Shown here: positions 34,041 through 45,789 of the stretch, one piece after another | Layout of the letters: the number at the start of each line of letters is the position of its first letter | Position numbering within the stretch: the stretch's first letter is position 1 | Assembly (NCBI RefSeq): GCF_905171775.1 | Contig: NC_053489.1 | Location: 331,610,089-331,674,088, forward strand | DNA from: Rana temporaria | Taxonomy: Eukaryota > Chordata > Amphibia > Anura > Ranidae | DNA length: 64,000 bases | Reading direction: 5' to 3' | Translations under genes and position numbers: made by a program | Notes under the pieces: model-generated | Database searches by the model: none | The model's input: only the letters and a program-made list of their open reading frames with translations | What the model was told of the DNA's origin: nothing

Positions 34041-34236
34041 GGGACAGCACAGTGGCTTAGTGATAAGCATTTCTGCCTTGCAGCACTGGGGTCCAGTTCA
34101 AGTTCCAGTCAAGACACTGTCTGGATGAAGTTTATATGTTCCCCCTGTGCTTGTGTGGGGTTCCATCAGGTTCTTTACTTTCCTCCTACGTGCTGGTAGG
34201 TTATTGGCTCTTGTCTAAAATTGGCCCTACTGTGAT
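34041..34236 (+). mobile_element. V-SINE-like tRNA-derived SINE fragment
   Basis: It begins GGGACAGCACAGTGGCTTAG, like the A-box region of vertebrate V-SINEs. It continues through a B-box-like GTTCAAGTTCC and a central GTTTATATGTTCCCCCTGTG followed by TGTGTGGGGTTCC-like core, ending near TTGGCCCTACTGTGAT. It is diverged and lacks a clear 3' tail or target duplication. Confidence 0.6.
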
Positions 34237-34311
34237 AATTTAATGAGCATGCCCAAGGTGGCTGCCTCACCATGTGTTACAACAGCAGATAAAAGACCAC
34301 ATGGAGAAAAA

Positions 34312-35410
34312 CGCAGATATACGTCGGCATTTTGAAGAAGGATATCTTTGTTATGGCAGCAGCTAGCTGTCATAAGCCAGGTATCTTCTTCTTCAGCGGG
34401 TGGTCCACTTTCCGATAATAGTGGTCTCTGCAGCAGATTTGCTGCAGACTTTTATCGGCGATGGGAGAGGGCCCCCCACTCTCCTGTACCCTCCGCCGCT
34501 TTTGGGAGCCGTTGGCGGTGGCGATCAGGTTCACTCTTGTGCTTTGTAGGGAGATGAGTGAGGGGAAAATGGCCCCCACCCGTCTCCATACCATCGCAGG
34601 GTGGAAGCGGCGACAAAACGCCACTTCCACCCATAGCTCTTAAAGGGCCCATAGCTCTTCAAATGACAAAAACATATGTATTTTTTTATTGCTTTTTAGT
34701 GTAAATATAAGATCTGAGGTCTTTTTGACCCCAGGTCTCATATTTAAGAGGTCCTGTCATGCTTTTTTCCGATTGCAAGGGATGTTTACATTCCTTGCAA
34801 TAGGAATAAAAGTGACACAATTATTATTATTTTTTTAAAGAACAGTGTAAAAATAAAAGGTAAAATAAATAATAATATTTTTTTTTTAAACGAGCCCTGT
34901 CCCGCCGAGCTAGCGTGCAGAAGCGAACACATACCTGAGCAACGCCTGCATATGAAAACGGTATTCAAACCACACATGTGAGGTATTAACGCGATCAGTA
35001 GAGCGAGAGCAATAATTCTAGACCTCTGTAACTCAAAACATGCAACCTGTAGAATTTTTTTAAAGGTCACCTAAGGAGATTTTTAATGGGTAAAAGTTTG
35101 TCACCATTCCACAAGCAGGCGCAATTTTGAAGCGTAACATGTTGGGTATCAATTATCCCAAAAAAAATTGGGCTAATTTTACTGTTGGATTATTTTTTAA
35201 TTCAAAAAGTGTATTTTTTCTAAAAAAAAGTGCGCTTGTAAGACCGCTACGCAAATAGAGTGTGAAGAAATGCAACAACCGCCATTTTATTCTTTAGGGT
35301 GTTAGAAAAAAAAAATGTTTAGAGGTTCTAAGTAATTTTCTAGCGAAAAAATATGTTTTTAACTTGTAAACAACAAATCTCAGAAAGAGACTCGGTTCTT
35401 AAGTGGTTAA
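34312..35410 (+). mobile_element. TTAA MITE copy (GCAGCAGCTAGCT subtype)
   Basis: It is closely similar to 65-1069 throughout. The right end is CTTAAGTGGTTAA (TTAA at 35407-35410). The left end starts near ATACGTCGGCATTTTGAAG. Short open frames inside are not conserved between the two copies. Confidence 0.65.
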
Positions 35411-35552
35411 ATTTAATTAAAAAAATTGCAGAAAGCACAGCAGGTTTCCCTGCCCATGCTGAGTGACAGTTGTTGAATGGGCCACAGTTTTGTGGAAATG
35501 CCACATCATCAGTTCATATAGGTCCTCTGTATCAGTAAAAAGTGTGCTTACC

Positions 35553-36115
35553 TAGAGTAGAGGGAAATAAGTATTTAATCCCCTGCATATTTTGCAAGTT
35601 TGTCCACTTACAAAGAAATGAAGGGTCTATAATTTTTATCATAGGTGTGTTTTAAACGATAAAGACAGGATATCAACCAAAAATCCAGAAAAAACACATA
35701 AAACAAATGCTATAAATTAAGTTGCACTTCAGTGAGTATTCGATGTGCAAATCCCCAAGCAAAATATGACTTAGTACTTGGTGGAGAAACCCTTGTTGGC
35801 AAGCACGGAGGTAAGACGTTACTTGTAGTTGGTTACCAGGTTTGCACACATCTCAGGAGGGATTTGGATTCACTCTTTTTTACAGATCTTCTCTAAATCC
35901 TTAAGGTTTCTTGGCTGTCGATTGGCAACTCGAAGTTTTAGCAACTTAATTTATAGCATTTGTTTCATGTGGTGTTTTTTTTCTGGATTTTTGGTTGATA
36001 TTCTGTCTATTATATAAAATACACTTATAATAAAAATTATAGACCCTTTATTTATTTGTAAGTGGGCAAATTTACAAAATCTGCAGGGGATCAAATACTT
36101 ATTTCCCTCAACTAT
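35553..36115 (-). mobile_element. Degenerate, internally deleted Tc1-like element
   Basis: Inverted ends share GAGGGAAATAAGTATTTGAT followed by CCCCTGCA, with ACTTACAAA and ATAATTTTTAT further in. Between about 35772 and 35940 the minus strand retains the C-terminal end of a Tc1 transposase (ending KGFSTKY, preceded by LTSVLAN and NRQPRNLKDLEKICKK) with a stop. The catalytic core is missing. This family differs from the 26-kb element. Confidence 0.65.
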
Positions 36116-36853
36116 ATACAGTTCACAGCTAGGAAACCCTACTTCCCTACTTTGGAGAGGAACATTGGTTGGAGTGGGACCAACTTTGCAATGTGCAACA
36201 AGGATCTGAAAAAGAAAGAAGATAAAATTATTGTTTTTCCAATTTATTGAGTAGGGCAAGTAGGTAATCCACAGCAAGCATTCAATTGTCATAAACCAGT
36301 TCATTTTGCTGCAATCTGGGTTTGATTTTTCTTGCTTTATTCCCCAAATCATTTTCTGCTACATGTAATTGAATGCCTTACTTTTTGACATGGAAATGAA
36401 AGTTGAAATAATGTTTGTAGAGAAAAAAATGCTTATTGGTAACTTAAAAAAAAAAAGAAGAAATAATATAATTGAATAAAAATGATATATGTTTGGTTAG
36501 CAATTAATGTCCTTGAAACGATGTAAATATTTGTAAATACCTTGCAAATTTGGATTAAATACTGCAGTGTGTATAAATGTCTTGTATCAAAGTTATTGCA
36601 GAAATCATTCAATTCTAAAATCTCTCAAGCTGCAGTCAGAAGACTCTGGTTTGTGAGAATTGGGATTCAATAATGGTTTCCCTAAGTAATTATTAAATCC
36701 TGAGTTTATTTAGTAAATACACCTTCTATTGGGAGGTGTGCTGGCTAAGAGCTAATGGACAGGTCAAAACAGAACTTTAGGCTACTTTAATAAGCAACCT
36801 TTTGATCCAAATTTGTATTATTATTATTATTATTATATCTGAATAGTACCCCA
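36116..36853. other. Intergenic sequence without recognised features
   Basis: AT-rich, with a short (TTA)n near 36820-36835; otherwise nothing assignable. Confidence 0.45.
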
Positions 36854-37825
36854 TTAACCACTTAAGGATCGCCTCCTGTACATATACGTCGGCAGAATGG
36901 CACGGCTGGGCACAGACACGTACAGGTACGTCGCCTTTAAGAGCCCAGTCGTGGGTCAGGCGACCCGGTCCGAAGCTTCATGACCATGGCCCGCAGGACC
37001 CGCGGACCCGATCGCCGACAGAGTCCCGCGATCGGTCACAGGAGCTGAAGAACGGGGAGAGGTGTGTGTAAACACACCTTCTTTGTTCTTCACAGTGGCA
37101 CTGTCATTGATCGTCTGTTCCCTGATATAGGGAAAGACGATCAATGATGTCACACGTCCAGCCCCGCCCCCTACAGTTATAAACACATATGAGGTCACAC
37201 TTAACCCCTACAGCGCCCCCTAGTGGTTAACTCCTAAACTGCAATTGTCATTTTCACAGTAAACAATGCATTTTTATAGCACTTTTTGCTGTGAAAATGG
37301 TCCCAAAAATGTTTAAAAATTGTCCGATGTGTCCGCCATAATGTCACAGTCACGAAAAAAATCGCTGATCGCCGCCATTAGTAGTAAAAAAAAATTATTA
37401 ATAAAAATGCCCTAAAACTATCCCCTATTTTGTAAACGCTATAAATTTCGCGCAAACCAATCGTTAAACGCTTATTGCGATTTGTTGTACCAAAAATAGG
37501 TAGAAGAATACGTATCAGCCTAAACTGAGGAGAAACAAATGTTATATCTTTTTGGGGGGATATTTATTATAGCAAAAACTAAAAAATATTGTAATTTTTT
37601 CAAAATTGTCTCTCTATTTTTGTTTATAGTGCAAAAAATAAAAACCACAAAGGTGATCAAATACCACCAAAAGAAAGTTCTATTTGTGGGAAAAAAAGGA
37701 CACCAATTTTGTTTGGGAGCCACGTCAAACGACCGTGCAATTGTCAGTTAAAGCGACGCAGTGCCGAATCGCAAAAAGGGGCAAGGTCCTTAACCTGCAT
37801 ATTGGTCCGGGTCTTAAGTGGTTAA
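36854..37825 (+). mobile_element. Complete TTAA MITE copy
   Basis: TTAACCACTTAAGGATCGCC at the left and GGTCTTAAGTGGTTAA at the right have TTAA at both ends. It is the best full-length reference in the window for the family: terminal repeat, ATATACGTCGGCAGAATGGC followed by ACGGCTGGGCACA, the CCGCCATAATGTC block, and CACCAAAAGAAAGTTCTATT near the right end. No transposase is encoded. Confidence 0.75.
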
Positions 37826-38090
37826 GTAGACCAGAGAGAATGAAGCAGCCCTCTGTATCAAAAAGTGCCCCACCTTCATTAAATGACACAACAAAGAGAA
37901 GCTGCTAACAGGAGATCACAAGAATTATCTCATCAATAGGCTGACACTCATTTATTATTCAATCACAGGTGGGTAGTCCCTAACCAAATATTTATGTATC
38001 TGCAGTGCAGAAAAATGTGAGGTTAGACTTGTCTATGAATAAAGAAAATTACAAAATGTTTGCACATAAAACATTTTACACATCTTTTTT
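37826..38090. other. Intergenic sequence without recognised features
   Basis: A short gap between MITEs, nothing assignable. Confidence 0.4.
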
Positions 38091-38155
38091 TTAAAGGACA
38101 AGTTCACGTTTTAGAAAGAAAATAAATGCAAATTTTTACAGGCTAAAAAAAATTC

Positions 38156-38188
<33 letters not shown>

Positions 38189-38479
38189 TTTTTGTAACTA
38201 GTAAAGCATTGCACCATAGTGCTCCGCAGCGCCATGGTAGTTCATTGAAAACTACAGGCTGATAGCTGCACAGGCTGCCAGACCTTGTATTTTTCATTCA
38301 CAGGATACTGTGAATAAGTGACGCAGCCCGGCAGGCGGAGCCACGTTTAAAAAAAATTGTGACAGCTAGCGGTGTGTGTGTGGGGGGGGGGTCCACTCTA
38401 GCTGTCAGATAGAGGAGGTGCAATGGCTGGTTGTTATAGGTGTAACATGTTACCAAAGGTGAACTTTGGGGCCCTTTCA
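38091..38479. mobile_element. T2/Kolobok-like MITE
   Basis: The left end is TTAAAGGACAAGTTCACGTTTT-like and the right end GGTGAACTTTGGGGCCCTTT followed by CAA, an imperfect inverse. A (TTA)n run at 38158-38187 lies inside. The TTAAAGGAC start follows the T2 motif. Confidence 0.55.
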
Positions 38480-39086
38480 AATGGGCTGGATTAATTTTTC
38501 TCAGCAGAGCAATCAGTGTCCACTCCGCTTATGCAGAGTGGACATGGACACAGTAAACCGATCATCTGTATGTTAACACTTGACTGCCCTCCAAACCGGC
38601 CAGATGGAGGGGTAACGATCCCCTTCCATTTGTTTTTGCCGGATTGGATCGGATTGGAGGGTCCGATCGGGTCCCCCTGAAAAATGAAAAGGCAGACTCG
38701 ATCAGACCACTAACATGAAATGGGCCTAAGCCAAAAGTTGTTTTTTTAACCTCACCGTAAATGTTACAATCTGACAATATACATTTTGTGCTATCAACTT
38801 AAGATTTACCATAATAATGTAATACAAAAACCTGTGTCGAAACTATCCAATCAATGTATATCCAGTCGGGCAGGTTCTGGTGCTACATAGTTTTTGGTAG
38901 ATCTAATGGAGATTGCACAACCAGAGTGTAATTTGTGTGGTGAGTTTAAATAAGTATAGAGAATATTGCATTGTGAGACCTTATGTTATGCTTGAGTATT
39001 GATTGACACGTGCACAGCATTAGTGATGTATAAGCCAATCTGTATGTAAATGTTTTCCAATACGTTCAGAAAACATTACAGCATAT
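38480..39086. other. Intergenic sequence without recognised features
   Basis: About 600 bp. GATCGGATTGGATCGGATTGG-like short repeats near 38640 are the only structure. Confidence 0.4.
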
Positions 39087-39664
39087 TTAACCACTTAAGG
39101 ACCGCCTCCTGCACATATACGTCGGCAGAATGGCACGGCTGGGCACAAGCACGTACCTGTACGTCCTCTTTAAGTGCCCAGCCGTGGGCGTGCAACACGT
39201 GACCCGGTCCGAAGCACCGTGACCGCGGCCGTGGGACCCCAAGACTCCATCGCCGCCGGAGTCCCGCGATCGGTCCCCGGAGCTGAAGAACGAGGAAAGC
39301 TGTGTGTAAACACAGCTTCCCCGTTCTTCACTGTGTCGCTGTCATTGATCGTGTGTTCCCTGATATAGGGAAACACGATCAATGATGTCACACATCCAGC
39401 CCCGCCCCCCTACAGTTAGAAACACATATGAGGTCACACTTAACCCCTTCAGCGCCTCCCTATTATTTTGTAAACACTATACATTTTGCGCAAACCAATC
39501 GATAAACGCTTATTGCGTTTTTTTTTTACCAAAAATAGGTAGAAGAATACATATCGGCCTAAACTGAGGAAATTTTTTTTATATATATATTTTTGGGGGA
39601 TATTTATTATAGCAAAAAGGAAAAAATATTGAATTTTTTTCAAAATTGTATATTTTTGTTTATA
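39087..39664 (+). mobile_element. TTAA MITE copy, truncated on the right
   Basis: It starts TTAACCACTTAAGGACCGCC and follows the copy at 36854 closely, but lacks an internal block (after AGCGCCTCCCTA) and stops at TTTATAGCGCA where another MITE begins. Confidence 0.65.
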
Positions 39665-39826
39665 GCGCATTTACTTCCATCGGAGTAAAAGAGATGTTCT
39701 TTTTCTAAACTCTGATGGAATTCATCGGAATTACTCCGATGGGGCATACACATGGTCAGAATTTCCGATGGAAAAAATCCGTCTGACTTTTTCCATCGGA
39801 AATTCCGATCGTGTGTACGGGGCTTA
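39665..39826. mobile_element. Harbinger-type MITE fragment
   Basis: It contains repeated CATCGGAAT/ATTCCGATG motifs and ends ATCGTGTGTACGGGGCTTAA, the right terminus of the GTACACACG family. The left terminus is missing. Confidence 0.5.
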
Positions 39827-40092
39827 AGGCAAAAGCATACTAGCTCATTTGGAAATACTTACGGTACCTTAGCATCTAATCCCGGTCACTGCCGAGAGGG
39901 AGCTGACATTTCCCCCTTGGCGTGTCTTCTGAGTTTGTGGATCCAGCTCTGAGAGTGGCTGGAGTAGCAATGACGTCTCTCACGCGCATGTGTGTTGGAG
40001 ACTTCTTTCCGGGAAGGTGTGGCAGTGTCCGCCGGACCTTCAGCTAGAAGTTCACAGCGTAAGCACCGCTGACAGTGGCTGCATGCAAAGTG

Positions 40093-40130
40093 AATATCTC
40101 CTAAACCATACAGGTTCAGGAGATATTCAA
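40093..40130. repeat. Hairpin shared with the 25.4-kb MITE
   Basis: AATATCTCCTAAACC and GGTTCAGGAGATATT form an imperfect hairpin nearly identical to the one at about 25465-25500, so the surrounding 39.83-40.13 kb is probably another copy of that TTAA MITE without clear ends. Confidence 0.5.
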
Positions 40131-40131
40131 T

Positions 40132-40668
40132 AATTTTTCGGCTTTAAAAAACAATGTTTTTCAGCATCTAGAAAAAACGTTGTTTTTTTCAACTTCATCA
40201 TTAAAACGACGTTGCCCACACACGATCGTTTTAAAAAATCTCTTTAGCAAAGCGCGGTGACGTACAACACGTACGATGGCACTATAAAGGGGAAGTTCCA
40301 TTCGGATGGCGCCACCCTTGGGGCTGCTTGAGCTGATTTTGTGTTAGTAAAAGACGATTCGCGCTTTTCTGTCTGTTACAGCGTGATGAATATGCTTACT
40401 CCATTACGAATGGTAGTTTACCAGAACGAGCGCTCCCGTCTCATAACTTGCTTCTGAGCATGCACAGGTTTTTCACATGGTTTTAGCCCACACACGATCA
40501 TTTTTTACAACCCGAAAAACTTGTTTAAAACATCGTTAAAAAATGCAGCATGTTCGAATTTTTTTTTGTTGTCTTTCAGAAGCCGAAAAATTATGTGAAG
40601 CCCACACACGATCATTTTAAATTACATTTTTTTACAAGCCGAAAAATGATTGTGTGTACGCGGCATTA
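40132..40668. mobile_element. Harbinger MITE carrying the promoter region of the 47.1-kb element
   Basis: The right end is GATTGTGTGTACGCGGCA followed by TTA. From about 40254 to 40375 it matches the 5' region of the Harbinger block (47249-47395): GCGCGGTGACG, ACTATAAAGGGGA, GGCGCCACCCTTGGGGCT and GTGTTAGTAAAAG in the same order. It has no open frame. Confidence 0.65.
40283..40289 (+). promoter_or_regulatory. TATA box retained in a MITE
   Basis: TATAAAG sits in a context nearly identical to the TATA box at 47277-47283 upstream of the Harbinger transposase. Confidence 0.45.
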
Positions 40669-40717
40669 CAGTAGGAAAAAATGAAAAAAAAGGTATACAA
40701 CCCTTCCATACAGGGCA

Positions 40718-42110
40718 TTTTCACCCCCTTCCTGCCCAGACCAATTTTTAGTTTTCAGCGCTGTTGCACTTTGAATGACAATTGCGTGGTCATGCAACAC
40801 TGTACCCAAACAAAATCTTTATGTTTTTTCCCCCACAAATAGAGCTTTTGTTTGGTGGTTTTTGATCATCTCTGCGGTTTTTATTTTTTGCGCTATAAAC
40901 AAAAGAAGAGCGATAATTTTTTTTAAAAACACAATGGGGCATATTCTTAAAGATCTGAGGCGGCGGAACGTATGTCCTTTACGTTGCGCCGCCGCAAGTT
41001 TAAGTGGCAAGTGCCTGATTCCCAAACCACTTACCTGTAAACTTGCGGCGGCGTCGCGTAAAGTCCACCCGCGCAAGCCCTCCTAATTCAAATGATCCTG
41101 GTAGGGGGCGTAGATCATTTAAATTAGGCGCGCTCCCGCGCCGATCGTAATGCGCATGCTCCGTCGGGTAAATTACCCGACGTGCATTGCGCTAAATGAT
41201 GTCTCACGGACGTCATTTGTTTTGACTGTAACATAAATGGCGTCCAGCGCCATTCACGGACGACTTACGCAAACGACGTTAAATTTTCAAATTTCGACGC
41301 GGGATCGACGGCCATACTTAACATTGAGTACGCCACCTAGGGGGCATCTTTATCTTTACGCCGCATATCGCTTACGGAAACGACATTAAAACACTACGGC
41401 GGGCAAGCGTACGTTAGAGAATCGGCGTGACTAGTCATTTGCATATTCTACGCTGACCGCCACCTAGCGGTCAGCGTAAATATTGCAGCCTAAGTTACAA
41501 CGGCGCAGGCCGTCGTATCTTAGGCATGTTTAAGTGTATCTCAGTTTGAGAATACACTTAAACATAGGATCGGACTTACGTCGGCGTATCTGCTGATACG
41601 CCGGCGTAAATTATTTGAGAATATGGCCCAATATTTTTTACTTTTTTATTTAATAAATATCTAATTTTTTAAAAAAAAAAAACATTTTTTTTCCTCAGTT
41701 TAGGCCGATACGTATTCTTCTACATATTTTTGGTAAAAAAAAACGCAATAATCGTATATTGATTGGTTTGCGCAAAAGTCATAGCGTCTACAAAATAGGT
41801 GATAGATTTATGGCATTTTTATTTTATAAATTTTTTCACTAGTATTGGCGGCGATTTGCGATTTTTTACTGTGACCGTGACATTGCGGCGAACACATCGG
41901 ACACTTTTGACACGTTTTTTGGTCCATTCACATTTATACAGCAATTAATGCTATAAATATGCATTGATTACTGTGTAAATGTGACTGGCAGGGAAGGGGT
42001 TAACCACTGGGGGGCACTGAAGGGGTTAATATGTTGCCTAAGGTGTGTTCTAACTGTAGGGGGGAGGGGACTCTCAAGGGGAGGAGACCGATGTGTGTTC
42101 CTCTGTGATA
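40718..42110 (-). mobile_element. TTAA MITE copy interrupted by a Harbinger MITE
   Basis: Family blocks run in reverse orientation: CCCCCACAAATAGAGCTTTT, GCGCTATAAACAAAAGAAGA, then, after the insert, CAGTTTAGGCCGATACGTAT, GATTGGTTTGCGCAAAAGTC, and GATTACTGTGTAAATGTGAC. The outer termini are eroded. Confidence 0.6.
40936..41629. mobile_element. Harbinger MITE nested in a TTAA MITE
   Basis: The ends are GGGGCATATTCTTAAAGATC and, inverted, GGGCCATATTCTCAAATAAT, flanked by AAT on both sides (40933-40935, 41630-41632). Subterminal TACGCCGGCGTAAAT and CTTGCGGCGGCG motifs are typical. There is no coding sequence. Confidence 0.8.
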
Positions 42111-42425
42111 TGAAGACCAGCAAGAGGAACTAATAAAAGCTTCAGGAGACCCATAAGACTGACATGTTCGGAAGTGTAGATTTTTCAGAAGAATCACATG
42201 AAGATGTCTCAGGATCGGAGTGGTGTTTGGAAGTGCAGGCAGCAAGAAAGGTTAGTACTTACAGTCTTCTTTTCCTGGGAATGCTTAATTTGAATTCACT
42301 AGTATAGCGGCAGGATCATTTTAACTAACAGTAACCTCTAATCTGGTATAATTTAAATTAGAACCTCAGCCTACAATTTTAAGTCTTTTGACTGGAGTGA
42401 ATAAGGGTTAGAACCTCTTACACAC
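42111..42425. other. Intergenic sequence without recognised features
   Basis: About 315 bp, nothing assignable. Confidence 0.4.
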
Positions 42426-43019
42426 TTAAAGTTGATGTCACAATGTAGAGTATAAGATTTCCTATCATCTGTGCCCCGTCTTGCCACACAGAGTTAATCC
42501 AGCTCTGAGCAATCCTCTTTTATTTTTCAGTGACAATTAACAGACTTCCAGATAAAAAACTGTCTGAATAAAAAGTCCTTTCATCTCTCCTTGCTTTGAG
42601 TGACAGGTTATTTACATATCTAGCTTGGACATGTTTATCATATGTTATGTTATGTTTATCATAATATGAGGTAATCCACAGTTCATTGTATATTACCAGG
42701 ATGTGTTATGTGGGGGAGGGGTGGATTTATCACTTTTTATACTGTGGATCACCTCATATTATGATAAACATAACATAACATATGGTAAACATATCCAAGC
42801 TAGACATGTAAATAACCTGTCACTCAAAGCAAGAAAAGAGGAAAGGACTTTTTATTTAGACAGGTTTTTATCTGGAAGTCTGTTAATTTTCACTGAACAA
42901 TAAGAGAGGATTCCTCAGAGCTGGATTAACTCTGTGTGGCAAGACTGGGCACAGATGATAGGAAATCTTATACTCTACATTGTGACATAAAAAAAAAATT
43001 GGGTTTACATCCACTTTAA
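42426..43019. mobile_element. Large foldback MITE, TTAA-flanked
   Basis: Arms of about 255-275 bp are inverted copies separated by a 60-bp loop (about 42682-42741). Matching landmarks are GTCACAATGTAGAGTATAAG against CTTATACTCTACATTGTGAC, and ATGTTATGTTTATCATAATA against TATTATGATAAACATAACAT. The ends TTAAAGTTGATGT and ACATCCACTTTAA carry TTAA. There is a short A-run insertion in the right arm. Confidence 0.8.
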
Positions 43020-43386
43020 GTTTTCCTTAATTCCTGTCCTAGTGACCAATGCCACTTGGACAGGAAGTAAGGGGAAGTTACTCGTATAAAACACACTTTC
43101 ATACCCCAAAAGCCCTTGCAGGCATGGGTGTCCGCAAGGGGGTGGCATCATTTTAAGGTCACCCATGACAATGTCATGAAGGGGAGGGGCTTAGTTATCA
43201 TATAAAGTGCAGGCATGCAAAAGTTTGAGAAACCTAATGCAACAGCTTAATACAATGATCAAGCTGTCATTGTCTGATTAGCAATTTTGAATCTGTTTTT
43301 AACCCCTACCCTGCCCAGCCCCTAAGTCCGCCCCTAAACACTCCCTCGTAAATTATCTCATAAAAATTACACAGTTAAATGTTTTA

Positions 43387-44478
43387 GGTTCAATAAAGTT
43401 TTTATTAGAAATTTTTGACAGAAATCAAAGAAAACCAGAACCGAACCCCCAACAATGGGTGGGACGGTCCACAATGTAATACAATATCACCTTCCATAAT
43501 ATTGGGTACAACATGGGTACAAATACATTACCCGCAAAAACATTTACACCGACATCTCCCGCATACCCCCCTACACATCCAACCATTGCCTCTCCTAGCC
43601 CTGGTGCCCCATTGGGAACCTACTGCGCCCATGGCCAGGAGAAAGCATGAAGATAACACATTTACACTAGGAGTGCTGCCACTAGGGAGGTAGTGGGCTG
43701 ACCATGTGATTAGATCAACGAGAAGAAAAAAAAAAATGAAAAGAAAAGAAAATGGGCCAAGGGAATCAACCTATAACATTGGGAGGTCAACAACTAGCCC
43801 TGGTCCATTTTAATACATCCGTGGAAGGTAATAAGAGTAACAGAGAGGAACAAAGAGAGAATAAGTTCAGATGATAGAACATAAAAGAGAGAGAAAAGAG
43901 AACAAAGAAAAGGTAGGAAAAAGAAGGGGGTGGGAAGGGAAGGGAAGGGGGGGTGGGTGGTGTGCCTGGGCTCTCCGAGCCTCTAGTATATATGACTAGC
44001 TCCAATCCCCTCAAACCTTCAGGCCAGAGGGGAGATTGGGTCAGGTGAAAGAAGTTTCTTCAACGCATCTGAGGAAGAGTAGTGTCTCCAGATTCCCCAT
44101 GTGAAGGCAAACTTAGCATGACTTTCTAGAGCTTGGAGTTCCTCCATCAGCATGACTCCATTCATTTCATTGACCCATTCTGCCAGCGATGGGGGCGAGG
44201 GTGATTTCCAGTGTCTAGATATCAGTTGCCTACCCGTGCTGAGGCAGAATCTTAGAAGAGTGTGTTTCTGAAACTTAAAAGTCCCCGGGAGAATAGACAA
44301 CAGAGCAACCATAGGGGTGGGAGTGAGGGGTTTATCATACATAGATGAGTAAATCTGAAATATCTGGGTCCAAAACGGACAAATACTTTCACAATCCCAC
44401 CATATGTGTAGATACGTACCAACAGCCGAACCACATCTCCAGCATGAGTCAGAAGCCGAGGGAAACATGATCCTGAGG
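43387..44478 (-). mobile_element. 5'-truncated L1 (LINE) insertion
   Basis: A 13-bp direct repeat GTTAAATGTTTTA flanks it (43374-43386, 44479-44491), the signature of target-primed reverse transcription. On the minus strand it holds the end of ORF2, then a 3' UTR of about 630 bp with a purine-rich tract (CCCTTCCCTTCCC on the plus strand near 43930) and ends near AATAAAAACTTTATTG. The 5' part is missing, as is common. Confidence 0.8.
44019..44478 (-). CDS. L1 ORF2 C-terminal fragment
   Basis: About 150 residues are open to a TAG/TAA-type stop at the left. They include CWRCGSAVGTYLHIWWDC, the CX2CX8HX4C cysteine motif at the C-terminus of L1 ORF2, followed by ICPFWTQIFQIYSS and a helical tail. 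Reverse transcriptase and endonuclease regions are absent because of 5' truncation, so it cannot mobilise. The uninterrupted frame suggests a fairly recent insertion. Confidence 0.75.
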
Positions 44479-44554
44479 GTTAAATGTTTTATGCAGAATT
44501 AAACTATACAAATAAATATTAACTTTAACAATATTAACATAAAGTATATTGGTG

Positions 44555-45280
44555 CCAATCAGTGCAGCCTATTAGTGCCTATTGGTGCAGCCTCATCAGT
44601 GCCCATCAGTGCAGCCGACCAGTGCACATCAATACAATCCCATCAGTGCAGCCGATCAGTGCTCATCAGTAAAGTCCCATCAGTGCGGACTATCAGTGCC
44701 CATCAGTGCAGCCTCATCAGAGCCTATCAGTGCAGTGCCATCAGTTTGGCCTTATCAGTGGCCATCAGTGCAGAATATCAGTGGCCATTAGTGCAGCCTT
44801 TCATTGCCCATCAGTGCAAGCTATCAGTACCCATCAGTGCAGCCTACCATTGTCCATCAGTGCAGCCTACCATTGCCCACCAGTGCAGCGTATCATTGCC
44901 CATCAGTGCAGTGTATAATTGCCCATCAGTGCAGACTATCAGTGCCCACCAGTGCAGCGTATCATTGCCCATCAGTGCAGAACATCATTACCCATCAGAG
45001 CAGCGTATCAGTGCCTATCTGTGCAGTGTATCATTGACCATCAGTGGAGCATACCATTGCCCATTAGTGCAGTGTATCAGTGCCCATCATTGCAACATAC
45101 CATTACCCATCAGTGCAGGATATCAGTGCTCATCAGTGCAGTGTCTCATTTCCCATCAGTGCAGAGTATTATTGCCTATTTGTGCAGCATATCATTGCCC
45201 ATCAGTGCAGCATATCAGTGTCCATCAATGCAGCCTATGATTGCCCATAAGTGCAGCCTCATCAGTGCCCAGCAATGCAT
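44555..45280. repeat. 23-bp minisatellite array
   Basis: The unit CATCAGTGCAGCCTATCAGT plus GCC (variants with CATTGCC) repeats about 30 times. A period of 23 rotates the frame, so three plus-strand frames stay open with PISAAYQCPSVQ-like peptides; none is a gene. Confidence 0.9.
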
Positions 45281-45635
45281 CAGGGAGAAATCAGGAGAAT
45301 CTGCCGTCCGGATGACACAGAGCAGCGATCTACCACTGTGATATGGCTTGTATATTAATAGCCACCGCTGTCATACAAAATCCCGCCTCCTAGACTGGAT
45401 ACTCTAATAGACAGCACACTGGTCCAATGCCGGTCCAGGAGGTGGGATTTTGTTTGACAGCGGCCAGCTATTCATATACAAGCCATGTCTCAGCGGGAGA
45501 TCCCCGATCTGTGTCATTCAGCTGCCCGATCCTCATGACAGTTAACTTTCTGATTGCTTCTGGCTCCTGATTGATTACTCCAGGAGGGGGGAGGGGGGAT
45601 ATGCCCCCCTCCATGTGGACACCCATGTTTACAGG

Positions 45636-45789
45636 TTATCATTTTAGAGTAAGCTATGAATGATGGCCTAGAATCATTGCTCTCACTGCAGCATTTACAG
45701 TGATATGTAAATTATGTAACATAATCCTTGTTTTCATACATAGCCATACTCAGCACATGCATTTACATATGTACTGGGAAGCCAAATAA
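45636..45789. other. Short gap without recognised features
   Basis: Nothing assignable. Confidence 0.4.

Larger units (their letters stand above)
43123..45627. mobile_element. Nonautonomous hAT-like element with minisatellite and L1 insertion
   Basis: The termini are CATGGGTGTCCGCAAGGGGG and, inverted, CATGGGTGTCCACATGGAGG. The 8-bp flanks are CTTGCAGG (43115-43122) and TTTACAGG (45628-45635), matching at six positions. It encloses an L1 insertion, the 23-bp array at 44555-45280 and a hairpin (45340-45500) in which a TGGCTTGTATATTAATAGCC arm is mirrored. No transposase. The hAT assignment rests on the 8-bp duplication and CA-start termini, so it is moderate. Confidence 0.55.

Noticed and set aside
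44575..45341. 221-aa and 140-aa repeat proteins
   Set aside because: Products of the 23-bp tandem array, which keeps three frames open.
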